Notes: a model not told the origin generated them from the sequence alone. Shown: positions 43,847 to 52,390, numbered from the stretch's first letter. The stretch is 64,000 bases of DNA from Acidobacteriaceae bacterium (GCA_030037635.1 JASHQH010000198.1:1-64000); one strand, 5' to 3'. A program made the numbers and translations.

Positions 43847-45175
43847 CTATGCTTCGGTGGCGGAAAGCGGATGATGCGATATCGGGCGAGGCAGCATGGA
43901 CGCCGCCGTCATTCTCGAAGCATGTTTGCCTGCGTACATGCGCCGATCAGCGGCAATGCATAGAGCCTCGGCATCCGTAGCGTCTTCAGGGAAGACAGCA
44001 ATCCCGATGCTGGCGCCGATTTGCACCATGCGACCCTCAAGTTCGAGAGGATTGTCGAGCAGTTCGGTCAGGCTGCGGCTTACACGCATGGCGTGGGCGC
44101 GACTCACAGGCTCTTCCAGAATCACCGCAAATTCATCGCCTCCGGTGCGCGCCACGGTGTCGGAGCGTCGTATGCGCCCCATGAAAAGCTGACTCACGTG
44201 CTTCAGGAGCACGTCGCCAATGTGATGTCCTTCCGTGTCATTCACCTGCTTGAAGTGATCCAGGTCGACCAGCAGCAGCGCTGCTTTTGATCCGGTGCGT
44301 CGAGCCCGCTCCAGAGCGCTGGCCAGGCGGTCCTGAAACAGGCGGCGGTTGGGCAGCCCGGTCAACTCGTCGTGCAAGGCCAGGTATTTGTTGTGCTCAA
44401 TCTGGTCCTCGAGCAGCAGGAGGATCATGCCCACCGCAACCACGTATTTGGGCAAATTCCAAACTTCGTTCTCCAGATGAAAATTCGGCAGGTAAGCTTC
44501 CATGAGCGGCGCAATGGTGAAGACATTGGCCCAGGCAAAAAAGCCCACAATGGTGATCAGCGCGCCTGAAGTCGCGCGCCTGTAGGCGTACCAGAAATGA
44601 AGGCCGCAGCCGAAATACACGGTGAAAAGGACCCCGTTCATCGCCAGGTCGGAGCCGTTGCCGGGCCGGCTCTCCACCGCCAGCAGGAAAACGGAAAGCG
44701 CAGCGTAAAGAACAACCAGCGTCCAGCGCAGCGGATCGGTAAAGCTGCGCAGATCCTGAAGAGCAATCGCCAGCGGCAGGGCCCCAAAAAGCAGGGCTGC
44801 GGGAACCAGCAGCCAATGCCCGGCGGGAGCAATGGTGTTGAGGCCGATGTAGAAGGTATTGGTGGCGAATAGCACCAGCAGCATCAAGCGGCTGGACAAC
44901 TGAGTGCGATAAGGGACCGACGCCCACATGAAAAGGATGCCGGCCCAGATGAGCGCGGAGAGGCCAAGAAACGAAGCTGCGAGTCCGATCCAGCCCGGGG
45001 CGGGAAGAAACATGAACGCCGCAAAGTGCAGGACGATCATCAGCCAGCCGGTCAGCCAGATGCCGGAGGAAGGGCTTCGACCGTGGCGTGCCAACGACGC
45101 AAAAGCCGTGGTAAGTAATGCCACGGCACCAACATCCGGAATTTTGCTCCAATCCACCAGGGCAACCTCAGTCAT
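43847..45175 (-). CDS. membrane diguanylate cyclase (GGDEF)
   Basis: 442 residues. The first 255 or so form about eight membrane segments, probably a sensory unit with extracytoplasmic loops. A short linker (EDQIEHNKYLALHDELTGLP) leads into a full GGDEF domain that makes cyclic-di-GMP from GTP. The active-site loop GGDEF is at 345-349 and an inhibitory I-site RRSD (336-339) lies five residues before it, so product inhibition is expected. VDLDHFKQVNDTEGHHIGDV is also canonical. Convergent with pnp; divergent from the second cyclase gene. No EAL domain. Confidence 0.95.
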   Translation of the reverse strand: MTEVALVDWSKIPDVGAVALLTTAFASLARHGRSPSSGIWLTGWLMIVLHFAAFMFLPAPGWIGLAASFLGLSALIWAGILFMWASVPYRTQLSSRLMLLVLFATNTFYIGLNTIAPAGHWLLVPAALLFGALPLAIALQDLRSFTDPLRWTLVVLYAALSVFLLAVESRPGNGSDLAMNGVLFTVYFGCGLHFWYAYRRATSGALITIVGFFAWANVFTIAPLMEAYLPNFHLENEVWNLPKYVVAVGMILLLLEDQIEHNKYLALHDELTGLPNRRLFQDRLASALERARRTGSKAALLLVDLDHFKQVNDTEGHHIGDVLLKHVSQLFMGRIRRSDTVARTGGDEFAVILEEPVSRAHAMRVSRSLTELLDNPLELEGRMVQIGASIGIAVFPEDATDAEALCIAADRRMYAGKHASRMTAASMLPRPISHHPLSATEA

Positions 45176-45538
45176 AAGTCATACAGGTACGTAAACAGCG
45201 CTGCGACATCGACTCAAAATTGAGCAACTTCGATCATTTAAAGATAGAATCGATGATTTTCCGGAAACTTCGATAGCGCTTTGTAGTTACTATAACCGAC
45301 TTTGGTGTACACAAAAGTAACCTTGTCCTGATTCTGTCTCACAGACTGAATCCGTTGTGGAAAAATTCCCGCCGTCGAGGCCCTTCGCGGCCCCCGCCTT
45401 TGAGCCTTCACTTTTTGCTTCTCTGCGTGCCAAATGACGGCTTTTCAACCAGACTGAAGCGAATTGCGCGGTTTGCCGATAGAGATTCGTGCTTCGCCCC
45501 GCACGGGATAGCCGTGCGCAGCAGTTGCGAGGGGAGCA
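45176..45538. other. divergent regulatory gap between two diguanylate cyclase genes
   Basis: This 363-bp gap has no gene. It is AT-richer than its surroundings in the first 130 bp (for example GTAGTTACTATAACC), which suits divergent promoters. It contains the candidate sigma-28 promoter at 45455-45482 and a small hairpin, GCACGG-GATAG-CCGTGC, at 45501-45517 just upstream of the second gene. I looked for a GEMM-type c-di-GMP riboswitch and did not find its conserved core. Confidence 0.5.
45455..45482 (+). promoter_or_regulatory. candidate sigma-28 promoter of the soluble diguanylate cyclase
   Basis: TGAAGCGA and GCCGATAG are separated by 12 bp, against TAAAGTTT-N11-GCCGATAA. The -10 box matches seven of eight; the -35 box keeps T-x-A-A-G; the spacer is one base long. 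It lies 56 bp upstream of the ATG at 45539. Confidence 0.42.
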
Positions 45539-46591
45539 ATGATTTCTCTCAAGAGATACCTTGATTCGGCCCCAACGGATGCCGCTTCGGACCCCGGGAA
45601 ACCCGGGTTGTTGGCGATGGTTTTCGATGCCTATGGTTCCGCGCTGCTCGAAATGGGCGGCTGCAGCCTGCATGCCTGCCCGGGAGTCGGAGATGGTCTC
45701 AAGCGGGACCTGGTCGAAATCCAGAGCGGCTTATCCAGCGGCATGAGCCCCGCAGCATTAGCGGCGGCCGATGGCAGCGTGCGCGAGCGTTTGCGCGGCT
45801 GGGGCCACGACGCGGCCCGGCACTACCAGCAAAAAGCCTGCGAAGTGAAAGGGATGCTGCTGGCCATGGCGCGAACCGCCGAATCGGTCGGGGCGCGCGA
45901 TCAACGCTGCGCGGGGCAGATGACCGACGTGACGGAACGGCTCAAGGCCATCGCCAGCCTGGAAGACCTCACCGAGATTCGAGCCTCGATTGAAAAGAGC
46001 GCGGCGGAGCTGAAATCGTCGATCGACCGCATGACCGCGGAGGGCAAGGCGGTGCTCGATCAGCTCCGTCAGCAGGTGGCGGATTATCAAGCAAAGCTGG
46101 AGGAGGCCGAAGAGATTGCCTCACGCGACGCCCTGACGGGCCTCAGCAGCAGGCTCTACGTGGAAGGGCAGATCGAGAAGAGAATGGAGTCGGGCCAACC
46201 CTTCTGCGTAGCTCTGGTCGATATCGACCACTTCAAGAAGGTCAACGACGAATACGGCCATCTGGTGGGCGACGAGCTGCTCAAGCAATTTGGGGCCGAG
46301 CTCAGGTCGGCATGCCGCGCCAAGGATGTCATCGGGCGCTGGGGCGGCGACGAGTTTCTTCTCCTGTTCGACGCCACGCTGGCCGAGTCCGAAGCCCAGA
46401 CCGAACGCCTGCGCAAATGGGTTTGCGGCGACTACACGGTGCAGGGAAAAGCCGGCGCGGTGAAGGTGCGTGTGGATGCGTCGATCGGGCTGGCCATGCG
46501 CGAACCCGGAGAAGCCCTGAAGGAGCTTGTGGATCGCGCCGACGCCGCCATGTACGAGCAAAAGGCAGGATCCCGGGCGCAAGTGGTTTGA
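45539..46591 (+). CDS. soluble diguanylate cyclase (GGDEF)
   Basis: 350 residues, no membrane segment. The N-terminal 90 residues are unlike any domain I know and contain a few cysteines (MGGCSLHACPGVGDGL). A helical, coiled-coil-like linker follows (about 135-195). The GGDEF domain is complete: LVDIDHFKKVNDEYGHLVGD, GGDEF at 269-273 and an I-site RAKD (260-263). It should make cyclic-di-GMP with product inhibition. A GAGGGGAG site lies a few nt before the ATG. The possible sigma-28 promoter and flanking flagellar blocks suggest a motility role. Confidence 0.93.
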   Translation: MISLKRYLDSAPTDAASDPGKPGLLAMVFDAYGSALLEMGGCSLHACPGVGDGLKRDLVEIQSGLSSGMSPAALAAADGSVRERLRGWGHDAARHYQQKACEVKGMLLAMARTAESVGARDQRCAGQMTDVTERLKAIASLEDLTEIRASIEKSAAELKSSIDRMTAEGKAVLDQLRQQVADYQAKLEEAEEIASRDALTGLSSRLYVEGQIEKRMESGQPFCVALVDIDHFKKVNDEYGHLVGDELLKQFGAELRSACRAKDVIGRWGGDEFLLLFDATLAESEAQTERLRKWVCGDYTVQGKAGAVKVRVDASIGLAMREPGEALKELVDRADAAMYEQKAGSRAQVV

Positions 46592-46894
46592 GGTCAGCGC
46601 GTCTGCGCGCGCAATGGCGGCCAGAGCCGCGCACGCACCGCAGAAAACTCCACCCCTGCGGCGATTTTCTGTGCCCTTCGTCACAGAGCAAAGGCCTTTC
46701 GTTTTTTTCGCTCCCCCGGTGACCGCAAAACCCGTTTCCGGAACGCCTTCCCGATTTTTGCCCCGCTTGACCTTGAGTTTCTTTCTCCAGCGCGGAAACT
46801 TGGAGGTGGACCTGCCTCAGCGCTGCGCTTGGGGAGACGGCCTCTGCGGAGGCCGTAAATGCAGCCGGGGTCCACGAGGTCAAGAGGGGGCCGC
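46592..46894. other. noncoding gap with a perfect hairpin before the response regulator
   Basis: About 300 bp without a convincing gene. At 46837-46856 a perfect 8-bp stem, ACGGCCTC, loop TGCG, GAGGCCGT, would form in the leader of the downstream gene, 38 bp before its start. There is no T-tract, so it looks more like an RNA stability or regulatory element than a terminator. A CGTTTTTTTCG stretch lies at 46698-46708. Confidence 0.4.
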
Positions 46895-47635
46895 ATGAGG
46901 TTGCTCATTGCCGAAGACGATAAGGCGCTGGGAATGTTTTTGAGCCGCGGGCTGGAAGCCGACGGGCACCGCGTTCATCTGGCGTGTGACGGTGCGGCTG
47001 CGGTGGAGGCGTTTCGCCAGGAGTTGCCCGATCTGACCATCCTCGACCTGAACATGCCGGTGAAGGACGGCGAGCAGGTCCTCCAGGAGGTGCGTTCGCT
47101 GGATGCTGAATTGCCGGTGCTGGTGCTCACCGGCCGGCAAGAAGTTGACACGCGCGTGCGCTGTCTCGATCGCGGCGCCGACGACCTGATGACCAAGCCG
47201 TTCAGCCTGCATGAGCTGCGCGCGCGCTGCCGGGCGCTGTTGCGCCGCAAGCGCGAAACGCGGCTGCAGCTGCGCGCCGGCGACCTAGAGCTGGACCGGC
47301 TGGACCATAGCGCCCGGCGCGGCGGCCGCCGCATTGTGCTCACCAACAAGGAATTTGCTTTGCTCGAGCATCTGCTGCTGAATCGCGGCGAATGCGTGTC
47401 GCGGACCGAACTGCTGGACTCGGTGTGGAACATGGAGCCGGCGCAAACCACCAACATTGTGGATGTATACATCAATTACCTTCGCCGCAAGCTGATCGAT
47501 CCGCCGCCCGGACACCTGATACGCACCGTGCGCGGGCGGGGCTACATGGTCCCCGCCGAGGCTGAGCCGGCCGTGAAACTCCGGACCGAACCCGGCCGTG
47601 TTCCCGCTGCCGCTGCAGGCGCGGCCGCGTCATGA
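46895..47635 (+). CDS. OmpR/PhoB-family response regulator
   Basis: 246 residues from ATG at 46895, with GAGGGGG upstream. The receiver domain has the acidic patch E7-D8-D9 (LLIAEDDKALGMFL), phosphorylation site D51 in LTILDLNMPVKDG, the Thr in VLVLTGRQ and the Lys in MTKPFS. The winged-helix DNA-binding domain is typical (IVLTNKEFALLEHLLLNRGE, then TNIVDVYINYLRRKL and IRTVRGRGYMV). An Ala/Pro-rich tail ends the protein. No sensor kinase is adjacent, so it is an orphan. Its place before the sigma-54 activator hints at flagellar or biofilm control. Confidence 0.93.
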   Translation: MRLLIAEDDKALGMFLSRGLEADGHRVHLACDGAAAVEAFRQELPDLTILDLNMPVKDGEQVLQEVRSLDAELPVLVLTGRQEVDTRVRCLDRGADDLMTKPFSLHELRARCRALLRRKRETRLQLRAGDLELDRLDHSARRGGRRIVLTNKEFALLEHLLLNRGECVSRTELLDSVWNMEPAQTTNIVDVYINYLRRKLIDPPPGHLIRTVRGRGYMVPAEAEPAVKLRTEPGRVPAAAAGAAAS

Positions 47636-47688
47636 AGCGCCGGCCCTCTACCGCAAAACCAATTTGACTCACCAGGAGGAAATGATTC

Positions 47689-48993
47689 ATGTCTGCCGTT
47701 GCTGCCCCCGTCATTCCCGCTCATTCACGCGTCCGGCCCCGCACCGCGCTGGTGGCCAGCGCCGATCGCAGCTTCAGACAGCGGCTCACGCAAACGCTCA
47801 CCGGTCTGCGCTGGCAAGTGCGCGAGGCCGAAGGGGGCGCGCAGGCCTGGGCCGAAGCCGAAGCCGCGCCGCCTGAGGCCGTCATCGTCGATTCCTGGCT
47901 GCCCGATCTCGATCTGGGCGAATTCCTGAGCGACTTCAGGGGAAGCTTTCCCGACGTCGATCTGCTCACCACGGCAGGCTCCATGCCGCAGGAGAGCCCG
48001 CGCGGCCCCTACCGCCAGGAGCTGCTCTACGCATTGCGGCGAAGCCAGGAAACCGATACGGCGGCCTGGAACCACGCCCCCGCGGCGCGCAGCGCCGGCA
48101 CCCAGGAAAAACCCCAATCCAAGCCCCAGCCGGCAAGCTGCGCGGCCGCCAGCGCTCCCGCACCGGCGCAGGCCTATGCGCCGATTCCTTCGGCCGCAGC
48201 GCCGGCCGCGGGCACCCTGGCCGATACCAGCGATCGCCTTCCCGAGTTGATCGGCAACGCCCCCTGCATGCTCGAGATCAGCCGCCGCGTGCGCCTGGTC
48301 GCCCCGCGCATGACTCCGGTGCTGATCGAGGGCCCCACCGGATCGGGCAAGGAACTGGTAGCCGAGGCCTTGCACCGGCTCTCTTCACGCAGCCGCAAGC
48401 CATTCGTTCCCATCAATTGTGCCGCCATTCCTGAACCTTTACTTGAAGCCGAGCTTTTCGGGCACACGCGCGGCGCCTTTACCGGCGCCGTACAGGGCCG
48501 CACCGGGCGCATCGAGGCCGCCGATGGGGGAACGCTGTTTCTGGACGAGATTGGCGAGATGCCGCTGGGTCTGCAATCCAAGCTGCTGCGCTTTGTGGAG
48601 TGCGGCGAACTGCAGCGCGTGGGCGAGAATGAAACCGTGAAAGTGGACGTGCGCATCGTCGCCGCCACCCACCGGCCTCTGGCCGAGTATGCGCAGAACG
48701 GCGGCTTCCGCTCCGACTTGTATTACCGGCTGGCGGTCTTTCTCATTCGCACTCCCTCGCTGGCCGAGCACGGCCAGGATCTGCCCCTGCTCGTCGACCA
48801 CTTTTTGCAGAAACTGGGCCGGGAAGCACCCGTCAAGCGCCTCGACGATGCGGCTCTGGCCAAGCTGGCCGCGCACCATTGGCCGGGCAGTGTGCGCGAA
48901 TTGGAACATGTGCTGGAGCGCGCCGTGATTCTGGCCGGCGAGAGCCCGGTGCTCACCGCTCGGGAGATCGACTTCGATCTGCGCGCGGCGTGA
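47689..48993 (+). CDS. sigma-54-dependent activator without a DNA-binding domain
   Basis: 434 residues. The N-terminal 100 residues look like a truncated receiver: the aspartate position survives (AVIVDSWLPDLDLGEFLSDF), but the acidic pocket reads ASADRS and no conserved Lys follows. A Pro/Ala/Gln linker leads to an AAA+ domain with Walker A GPTGSGKE (215-222), the sigma-54-contacting GAFTGA loop (262-267) and Walker B LFLDE (283-287). The protein stops just after EIDFDLRAA, where a Fis-type helix-turn-helix would begin. It lies 67 bp upstream of flgB, so it probably activates early flagellar genes. Confidence 0.92.
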   Translation: MSAVAAPVIPAHSRVRPRTALVASADRSFRQRLTQTLTGLRWQVREAEGGAQAWAEAEAAPPEAVIVDSWLPDLDLGEFLSDFRGSFPDVDLLTTAGSMPQESPRGPYRQELLYALRRSQETDTAAWNHAPAARSAGTQEKPQSKPQPASCAAASAPAPAQAYAPIPSAAAPAAGTLADTSDRLPELIGNAPCMLEISRRVRLVAPRMTPVLIEGPTGSGKELVAEALHRLSSRSRKPFVPINCAAIPEPLLEAELFGHTRGAFTGAVQGRTGRIEAADGGTLFLDEIGEMPLGLQSKLLRFVECGELQRVGENETVKVDVRIVAATHRPLAEYAQNGGFRSDLYYRLAVFLIRTPSLAEHGQDLPLLVDHFLQKLGREAPVKRLDDAALAKLAAHHWPGSVRELEHVLERAVILAGESPVLTAREIDFDLRAA

Positions 48994-49060
48994 GATTGCT
49001 GCCATGGCGGCCATTCGGCTTCGAGTTTTGCCGCTGGGCTGATAGGCCCGAAGGAGCACG

Positions 49061-49432
49061 ATGAGCATGGAAATCGAAACCGGGCTGAGCGATCAGATCG
49101 CCCGCTACCTGGATCTGGCCGCGGCCGAAGCCAAGTTGACAGCCGTCAACATGGCCAACGTGGACACGCCCGGCTACCGCACCGTAGGCATGGACTTCGA
49201 GGCCGAGATGCGGGGAGCGATCGACGATGTCGACCACGGGCGCCCGGCGCGCAAGGTGTGCGTCGTCGAAGTGGACGGGTTAATCGCGCGGCCGGATGGG
49301 AACAACGTCTCCATCGACCGCGAAAGCCTGAACCTGGCCGAGGCGCAGCTGAAATTCAGAACCGGCGTGGCTCTGTTGCGGCAGGAGTACCAGCGCGTGA
49401 TGGACGCTATCCACGCCGACAACGGCAAGTGA
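49061..49432 (+). CDS. flgB: flagellar basal-body rod protein FlgB
   Basis: Proximal rod subunit, 123 residues. The rod signature AKLTAVNMANVDTPGYRTVG sits near residue 30, and the C-terminal helix LKFRTGVALLRQEYQRVMDA is typical. GAAGGAGCACG precedes the ATG. It opens the second flagellar block; flgC follows after a 214-bp gap, longer than usual, in which only a doubtful 65-codon frame (49436-49633) is open. Confidence 0.94.
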   Translation: MSMEIETGLSDQIARYLDLAAAEAKLTAVNMANVDTPGYRTVGMDFEAEMRGAIDDVDHGRPARKVCVVEVDGLIARPDGNNVSIDRESLNLAEAQLKFRTGVALLRQEYQRVMDAIHADNGK

Positions 49433-49646
49433 AAGATGAGACGCTTCCTCAACGCCGGCGCGCGCCCCCCTCCCTGCGATGCCCGAGTCGCTCTACACCG
49501 GGGCCCCCGCCTGGATGGGAGCCAATCAGGCCCCCGGAGAGCGCGCCCGCGCACCGGCGCAGGGAACATCCGAGAGCCGCCGGGGGCCAAGAGCGATCTC
49601 CTGGATTCGCAGGCTATGGGTTCGCAGCCGTAAGGAGGTTTAAGCG

Positions 49647-50132
49647 ATGAACCTGTTCGCAATGATGGACGCTTCGGGCGAGGCCATGGAGGCGGAGCGG
49701 ATGCGCGCCGAAGTCGTGGCCGCCAACATGGCCAATGCGGAAACCACCCGCACCGCCGCTGGAGGGCCGTATCGCCGCCAGGAGGTGGTCTTTGCCGCCG
49801 ACCGCGGCGATCCGGGGTTTCTCGATTCCATGACCGCGGCAACGGGCAGCGCCAGCGCGGCCCAAGCCGGCTTCGCGTTGCCCGGATCTTCGGGCGTGGC
49901 TCCGGGCGTGCATATCGCCCAGGTTGTCGAAGACCCTTCGCCTCCGCTCAAGCGCTACGACCCCGGTCATCCCGACGCGGGACCGGACGGCTATGTCGCC
50001 TATCCCGACATTAACCCGCTTACAGAAATGGTGGACCTGATGGGGGCGACGCGTGCATATGGCCTCAACGGGTCTGCGGTGCAGGCCGAGAAGAGCATGA
50101 TCACCTCCGCGCTGGAAATTGCGAAAAGCTAG
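49647..50132 (+). CDS. flgC: flagellar basal-body rod protein FlgC
   Basis: Rod subunit, 161 residues, with a strong TAAGGAGG site. The rod signature is MRAEVVAANMANAETTRTAA. The C-terminal part DGYVAYPDINPLTEMVDLMG is a recognised FlgC motif, followed by ATRAYGLNGSAVQAEKSMIT. Its place between flgB and fliE is standard. Confidence 0.95.
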   Translation: MNLFAMMDASGEAMEAERMRAEVVAANMANAETTRTAAGGPYRRQEVVFAADRGDPGFLDSMTAATGSASAAQAGFALPGSSGVAPGVHIAQVVEDPSPPLKRYDPGHPDAGPDGYVAYPDINPLTEMVDLMGATRAYGLNGSAVQAEKSMITSALEIAKS

Positions 50133-50150
50133 GGGGCAGGGGACCAGGGC

Positions 50151-50252
50151 CGGTTGCATGAATGCGGTTTTGAAAGGGCACGAGTTCAGTCGTGCCGCAA
50201 ATTGCCGGAAAGAAAAGAGAGGGCTTTAGCCCCTGAGGGATGGTTCCTGAGC
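50151..50252. repeat. family A repeat between flgC and fliE
   Basis: It starts with GGTTGCATGAATGC, like the left end of the element at 27619, then TTTTGAAAGGGCACGAGTTC, CGTGCCGCAAATTGCCGG, and GGGCTTTAGCCCCTGAGGGA. This is the most complete family A core in the window. A clear right-end inverted repeat is lacking. It lies inside a flagellar operon without breaking a gene. Confidence 0.7.
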
Positions 50253-50311
50253 CCGCAGCGGTGTGGATGCATTCAGTTTTTTAAGCCCGGAATGGCAGAG
50301 GATGCGATGAG

Positions 50312-50635
50312 ATGAGTTCTGCAATCAATTCCGTGATCGCTCCATCGCCTGCCGGAAGCTTGGCAGCCGGCACGGCGGCTCTCTCGCCGGCGGGGGGCCA
50401 GGCGGCGAGTTCGCCCGCGCCCTTCGCCGACCTGATCACCGACGCGGTGGGCGAGGTGGACCAGCTTGACGAGCAGGCGGCTGCAGCGGTGCGCGGGCTG
50501 ATGGACGGAAGCGGCGTGGATGTGCACCAGGCCACGATCGCTGCCGAGAAAGCCAGCATGGCCTTCGAGCTGGCACTGGCCGTGCGCAACAAGGCCGTCC
50601 AGGCGTACCAGGCCGTGATGGGAATGCAGTTTTAA
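50312..50635 (+). CDS. fliE: flagellar hook-basal body protein FliE
   Basis: Small adaptor between the MS ring and rod, 107 residues. The C-terminal half is the family core: FADLITDAVGEVDQLDEQAA, VDVHQATIAAEKASMAFELA and VRNKAVQAYQAVMGMQF, ending as FliE proteins do. The N-terminus is Ala/Ser/Pro-rich. It precedes fliF, its usual neighbour. Confidence 0.95.
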   Translation: MSSAINSVIAPSPAGSLAAGTAALSPAGGQAASSPAPFADLITDAVGEVDQLDEQAAAAVRGLMDGSGVDVHQATIAAEKASMAFELALAVRNKAVQAYQAVMGMQF

Positions 50636-50637
50636 GG

Positions 50638-50746
50638 ACAGCTTCTAGCTTCCAGCCTTTAGCTCCCGGCCTCATCACCGAGCCACAAGGCCCGCGCAAC
50701 GGGAAAGAGAAAGCTGGAAGCCAGGAGCTGGCAGCTAGTAGCTAAA
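50638..50746. repeat. GCTGGAAGC-type inverted repeat before fliF
   Basis: AGCTTCTAGCTTCCAGCC and, about 60 bp on, AAGCTGGAAGCCAGGAGCTG are partly complementary, and the units are themselves degenerate repeats of AGCTGGAAGC. A similar tract lies at 15708-15740. It fills the fliE-fliF gap with no gene; the two halves could form a long imperfect hairpin in the mRNA. Confidence 0.5.
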
Positions 50747-50749
50747 TTC

Positions 50750-52390
50750 ATGGCCACGGGATCACAGTTGACGAAGAGCCCGGCGGCAATGCCGGGAAAA
50801 CTGCAGCCGGGCGGGCGGTGGTCAGGGCTCTTCGCATTGGCGCGCTTGCGTTGGGCGCAAATGGCTCCCTCGCAGCGGGGCTGGGCTGCGTTTGCGGCGC
50901 TGCTGGTCGCAGGGCTCCTCGCGGGGCTGACCTGGTACGCGCTGCGCCCTGACTGGCGCGCGCTTTACCTGGATCTCGATCCCGACGACGCGCGCCAGAT
51001 CAGCCAGATCCTGGCGCAGGCGCAGATTCCCTTTGAGCCCTCGCCGGACGGCGCTGGCATCCTGGTTCCGGCGGCGCAACTGGACAAGGCCAGGCTCGCC
51101 ACCGCGGCCAAGGGCGGCGTGAAGAGCGGGCGGCTGGGCTTTGAGATCTTCGACAAGCCCAACTGGGTGGGTTCGGAGTTCGACGAGCAGGTGAACTATC
51201 AGCGCGCGCTCGAGGGCGAGCTGGAACACACCGTAGGCACGCTCTCCGACATCGAGTCGGCGCGCGTGCATCTGGTCCTGCCGCACGATTCGCTGTTTCG
51301 CGATGAAGAGCGCCCCGCCAAAGCATCCGTGGTCTTGAAGCTCCGCCATCGCGCGCTGGCCGATGGCGAGCCGGAAGCCATCCGCAACCTGGTGGCCTCG
51401 GCGGTCGACGGTCTCACCCCCGATCATGTTGTGCTGGTCGACGCCTCCGGCAATCTGCCTCTGGGGCCGAAGACGCCCGATGTCCTGCGTCTGAGCGCCG
51501 AGCAGGCCCTGGAAGACAAGCTGGTGGCCACGCTGGAGCCGGTGACCGGTGCCGGCAACGTGCGCGCCTCGGTGACCCTCGATTACGACGCCACGGCCAC
51601 CGATGAGACGCAGGAGATCTACGATCCCGACAAGACGGTCACGCTCTCCATGCAGCGCTCCGATCAGAGCACTGGGGCGCAGCCGGTGGCCGCCGGCGTT
51701 CCCGGCGCGGCTTCGAATGCACCCAATACGCAGGCCCTGCCGGTATATCCGCACGAGACCTCTGCGCCCGAAACGGCCAAAACCGAATCGGCAACCTATG
51801 CTGCGTCCAAGACGGTGCGTCACACCGTGGAAAATCCGGGAAGAGTGCGGCGGCTGACCGCGGCCATTGTGGTCAACGACCGTCTGCTCGCGCCCGCAAC
51901 CAGGGACCATGCCGCGGTGTGGCAGCCGCGCTCGGCCGACGAGTTGCGCAACCTGAACGCATTGGCCCAGGCGGCGGTGGGATTCGACTCCTCGCGCGGC
52001 GATGTGGTCACGGTGCAGGACCTGGCCTTCGACGGCAATCGCCCCCAGCCGGCCGCTGCCGTTCCCGAGCGCGTCTTAGATGCGGTCGACAGCTCGCCCA
52101 TGCTCATCAAGTATGTGGCGCTGTTCGCGGGGCTGCTGGTGGTGGTCGCCTTCGGGGTGCGGCCGGCCATTCGCCACGCCGGCGCCGCGCTGGCGGTTCG
52201 CCTTCCGGCCAAGGCTGCCGGCCGCGAGCTGCCATCGGCCTCGCCTGATCCATTGAGCTCTCCTCAGCCGGCTCCCGTCGATGCCGAGCGGCAGCGGGCA
52301 CAGGAGATCTTCGAGCAGGTGACAACCCATGTGAAGCGCGAGCCCACGCAGAGCTCGCGGCTGCTGCAAAGCTGGATTCACTCCGACTAG
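50750..52390 (+). CDS. fliF: flagellar MS-ring protein FliF
   Basis: Membrane ring on which the flagellum is built, 546 residues. A first membrane segment (FAALLVAGLLAGLTWYALRP) is followed by the ring-building motifs: YLDLDPDDARQISQILAQAQ, IPFEPSPDGAGILVPAAQLD and NYQRALEGELEHTVGTLSDI. A second membrane segment lies near residue 455 (YVALFAGLLVVVAFGV). The FliG-binding tail ends SSRLLQSWIHSD, as expected. fliG follows after 40 bp. Confidence 0.96.
   Translation: MATGSQLTKSPAAMPGKLQPGGRWSGLFALARLRWAQMAPSQRGWAAFAALLVAGLLAGLTWYALRPDWRALYLDLDPDDARQISQILAQAQIPFEPSPDGAGILVPAAQLDKARLATAAKGGVKSGRLGFEIFDKPNWVGSEFDEQVNYQRALEGELEHTVGTLSDIESARVHLVLPHDSLFRDEERPAKASVVLKLRHRALADGEPEAIRNLVASAVDGLTPDHVVLVDASGNLPLGPKTPDVLRLSAEQALEDKLVATLEPVTGAGNVRASVTLDYDATATDETQEIYDPDKTVTLSMQRSDQSTGAQPVAAGVPGAASNAPNTQALPVYPHETSAPETAKTESATYAASKTVRHTVENPGRVRRLTAAIVVNDRLLAPATRDHAAVWQPRSADELRNLNALAQAAVGFDSSRGDVVTVQDLAFDGNRPQPAAAVPERVLDAVDSSPMLIKYVALFAGLLVVVAFGVRPAIRHAGAALAVRLPAKAAGRELPSASPDPLSSPQPAPVDAERQRAQEIFEQVTTHVKREPTQSSRLLQSWIHSD

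Noticed and set aside
45301-45538. c-di-GMP (GEMM) riboswitch before the soluble diguanylate cyclase
   Set aside because: The conserved GEMM core sequences are not found; only a small GCACGG-GATAG-CCGTGC hairpin is present.
48994-49060. sigma-28 promoter before flgB (GCTGATAG around 49040)
   Set aside because: The -10-like box lacks a matching TAAA at the right distance and lies too close to the ribosome binding site.
49436-49633. 65-codon frame between flgB and flgC
   Set aside because: Arg/Pro/Gly-rich composition typical of chance frames in GC-rich DNA and no binding site; a real small gene cannot be excluded.
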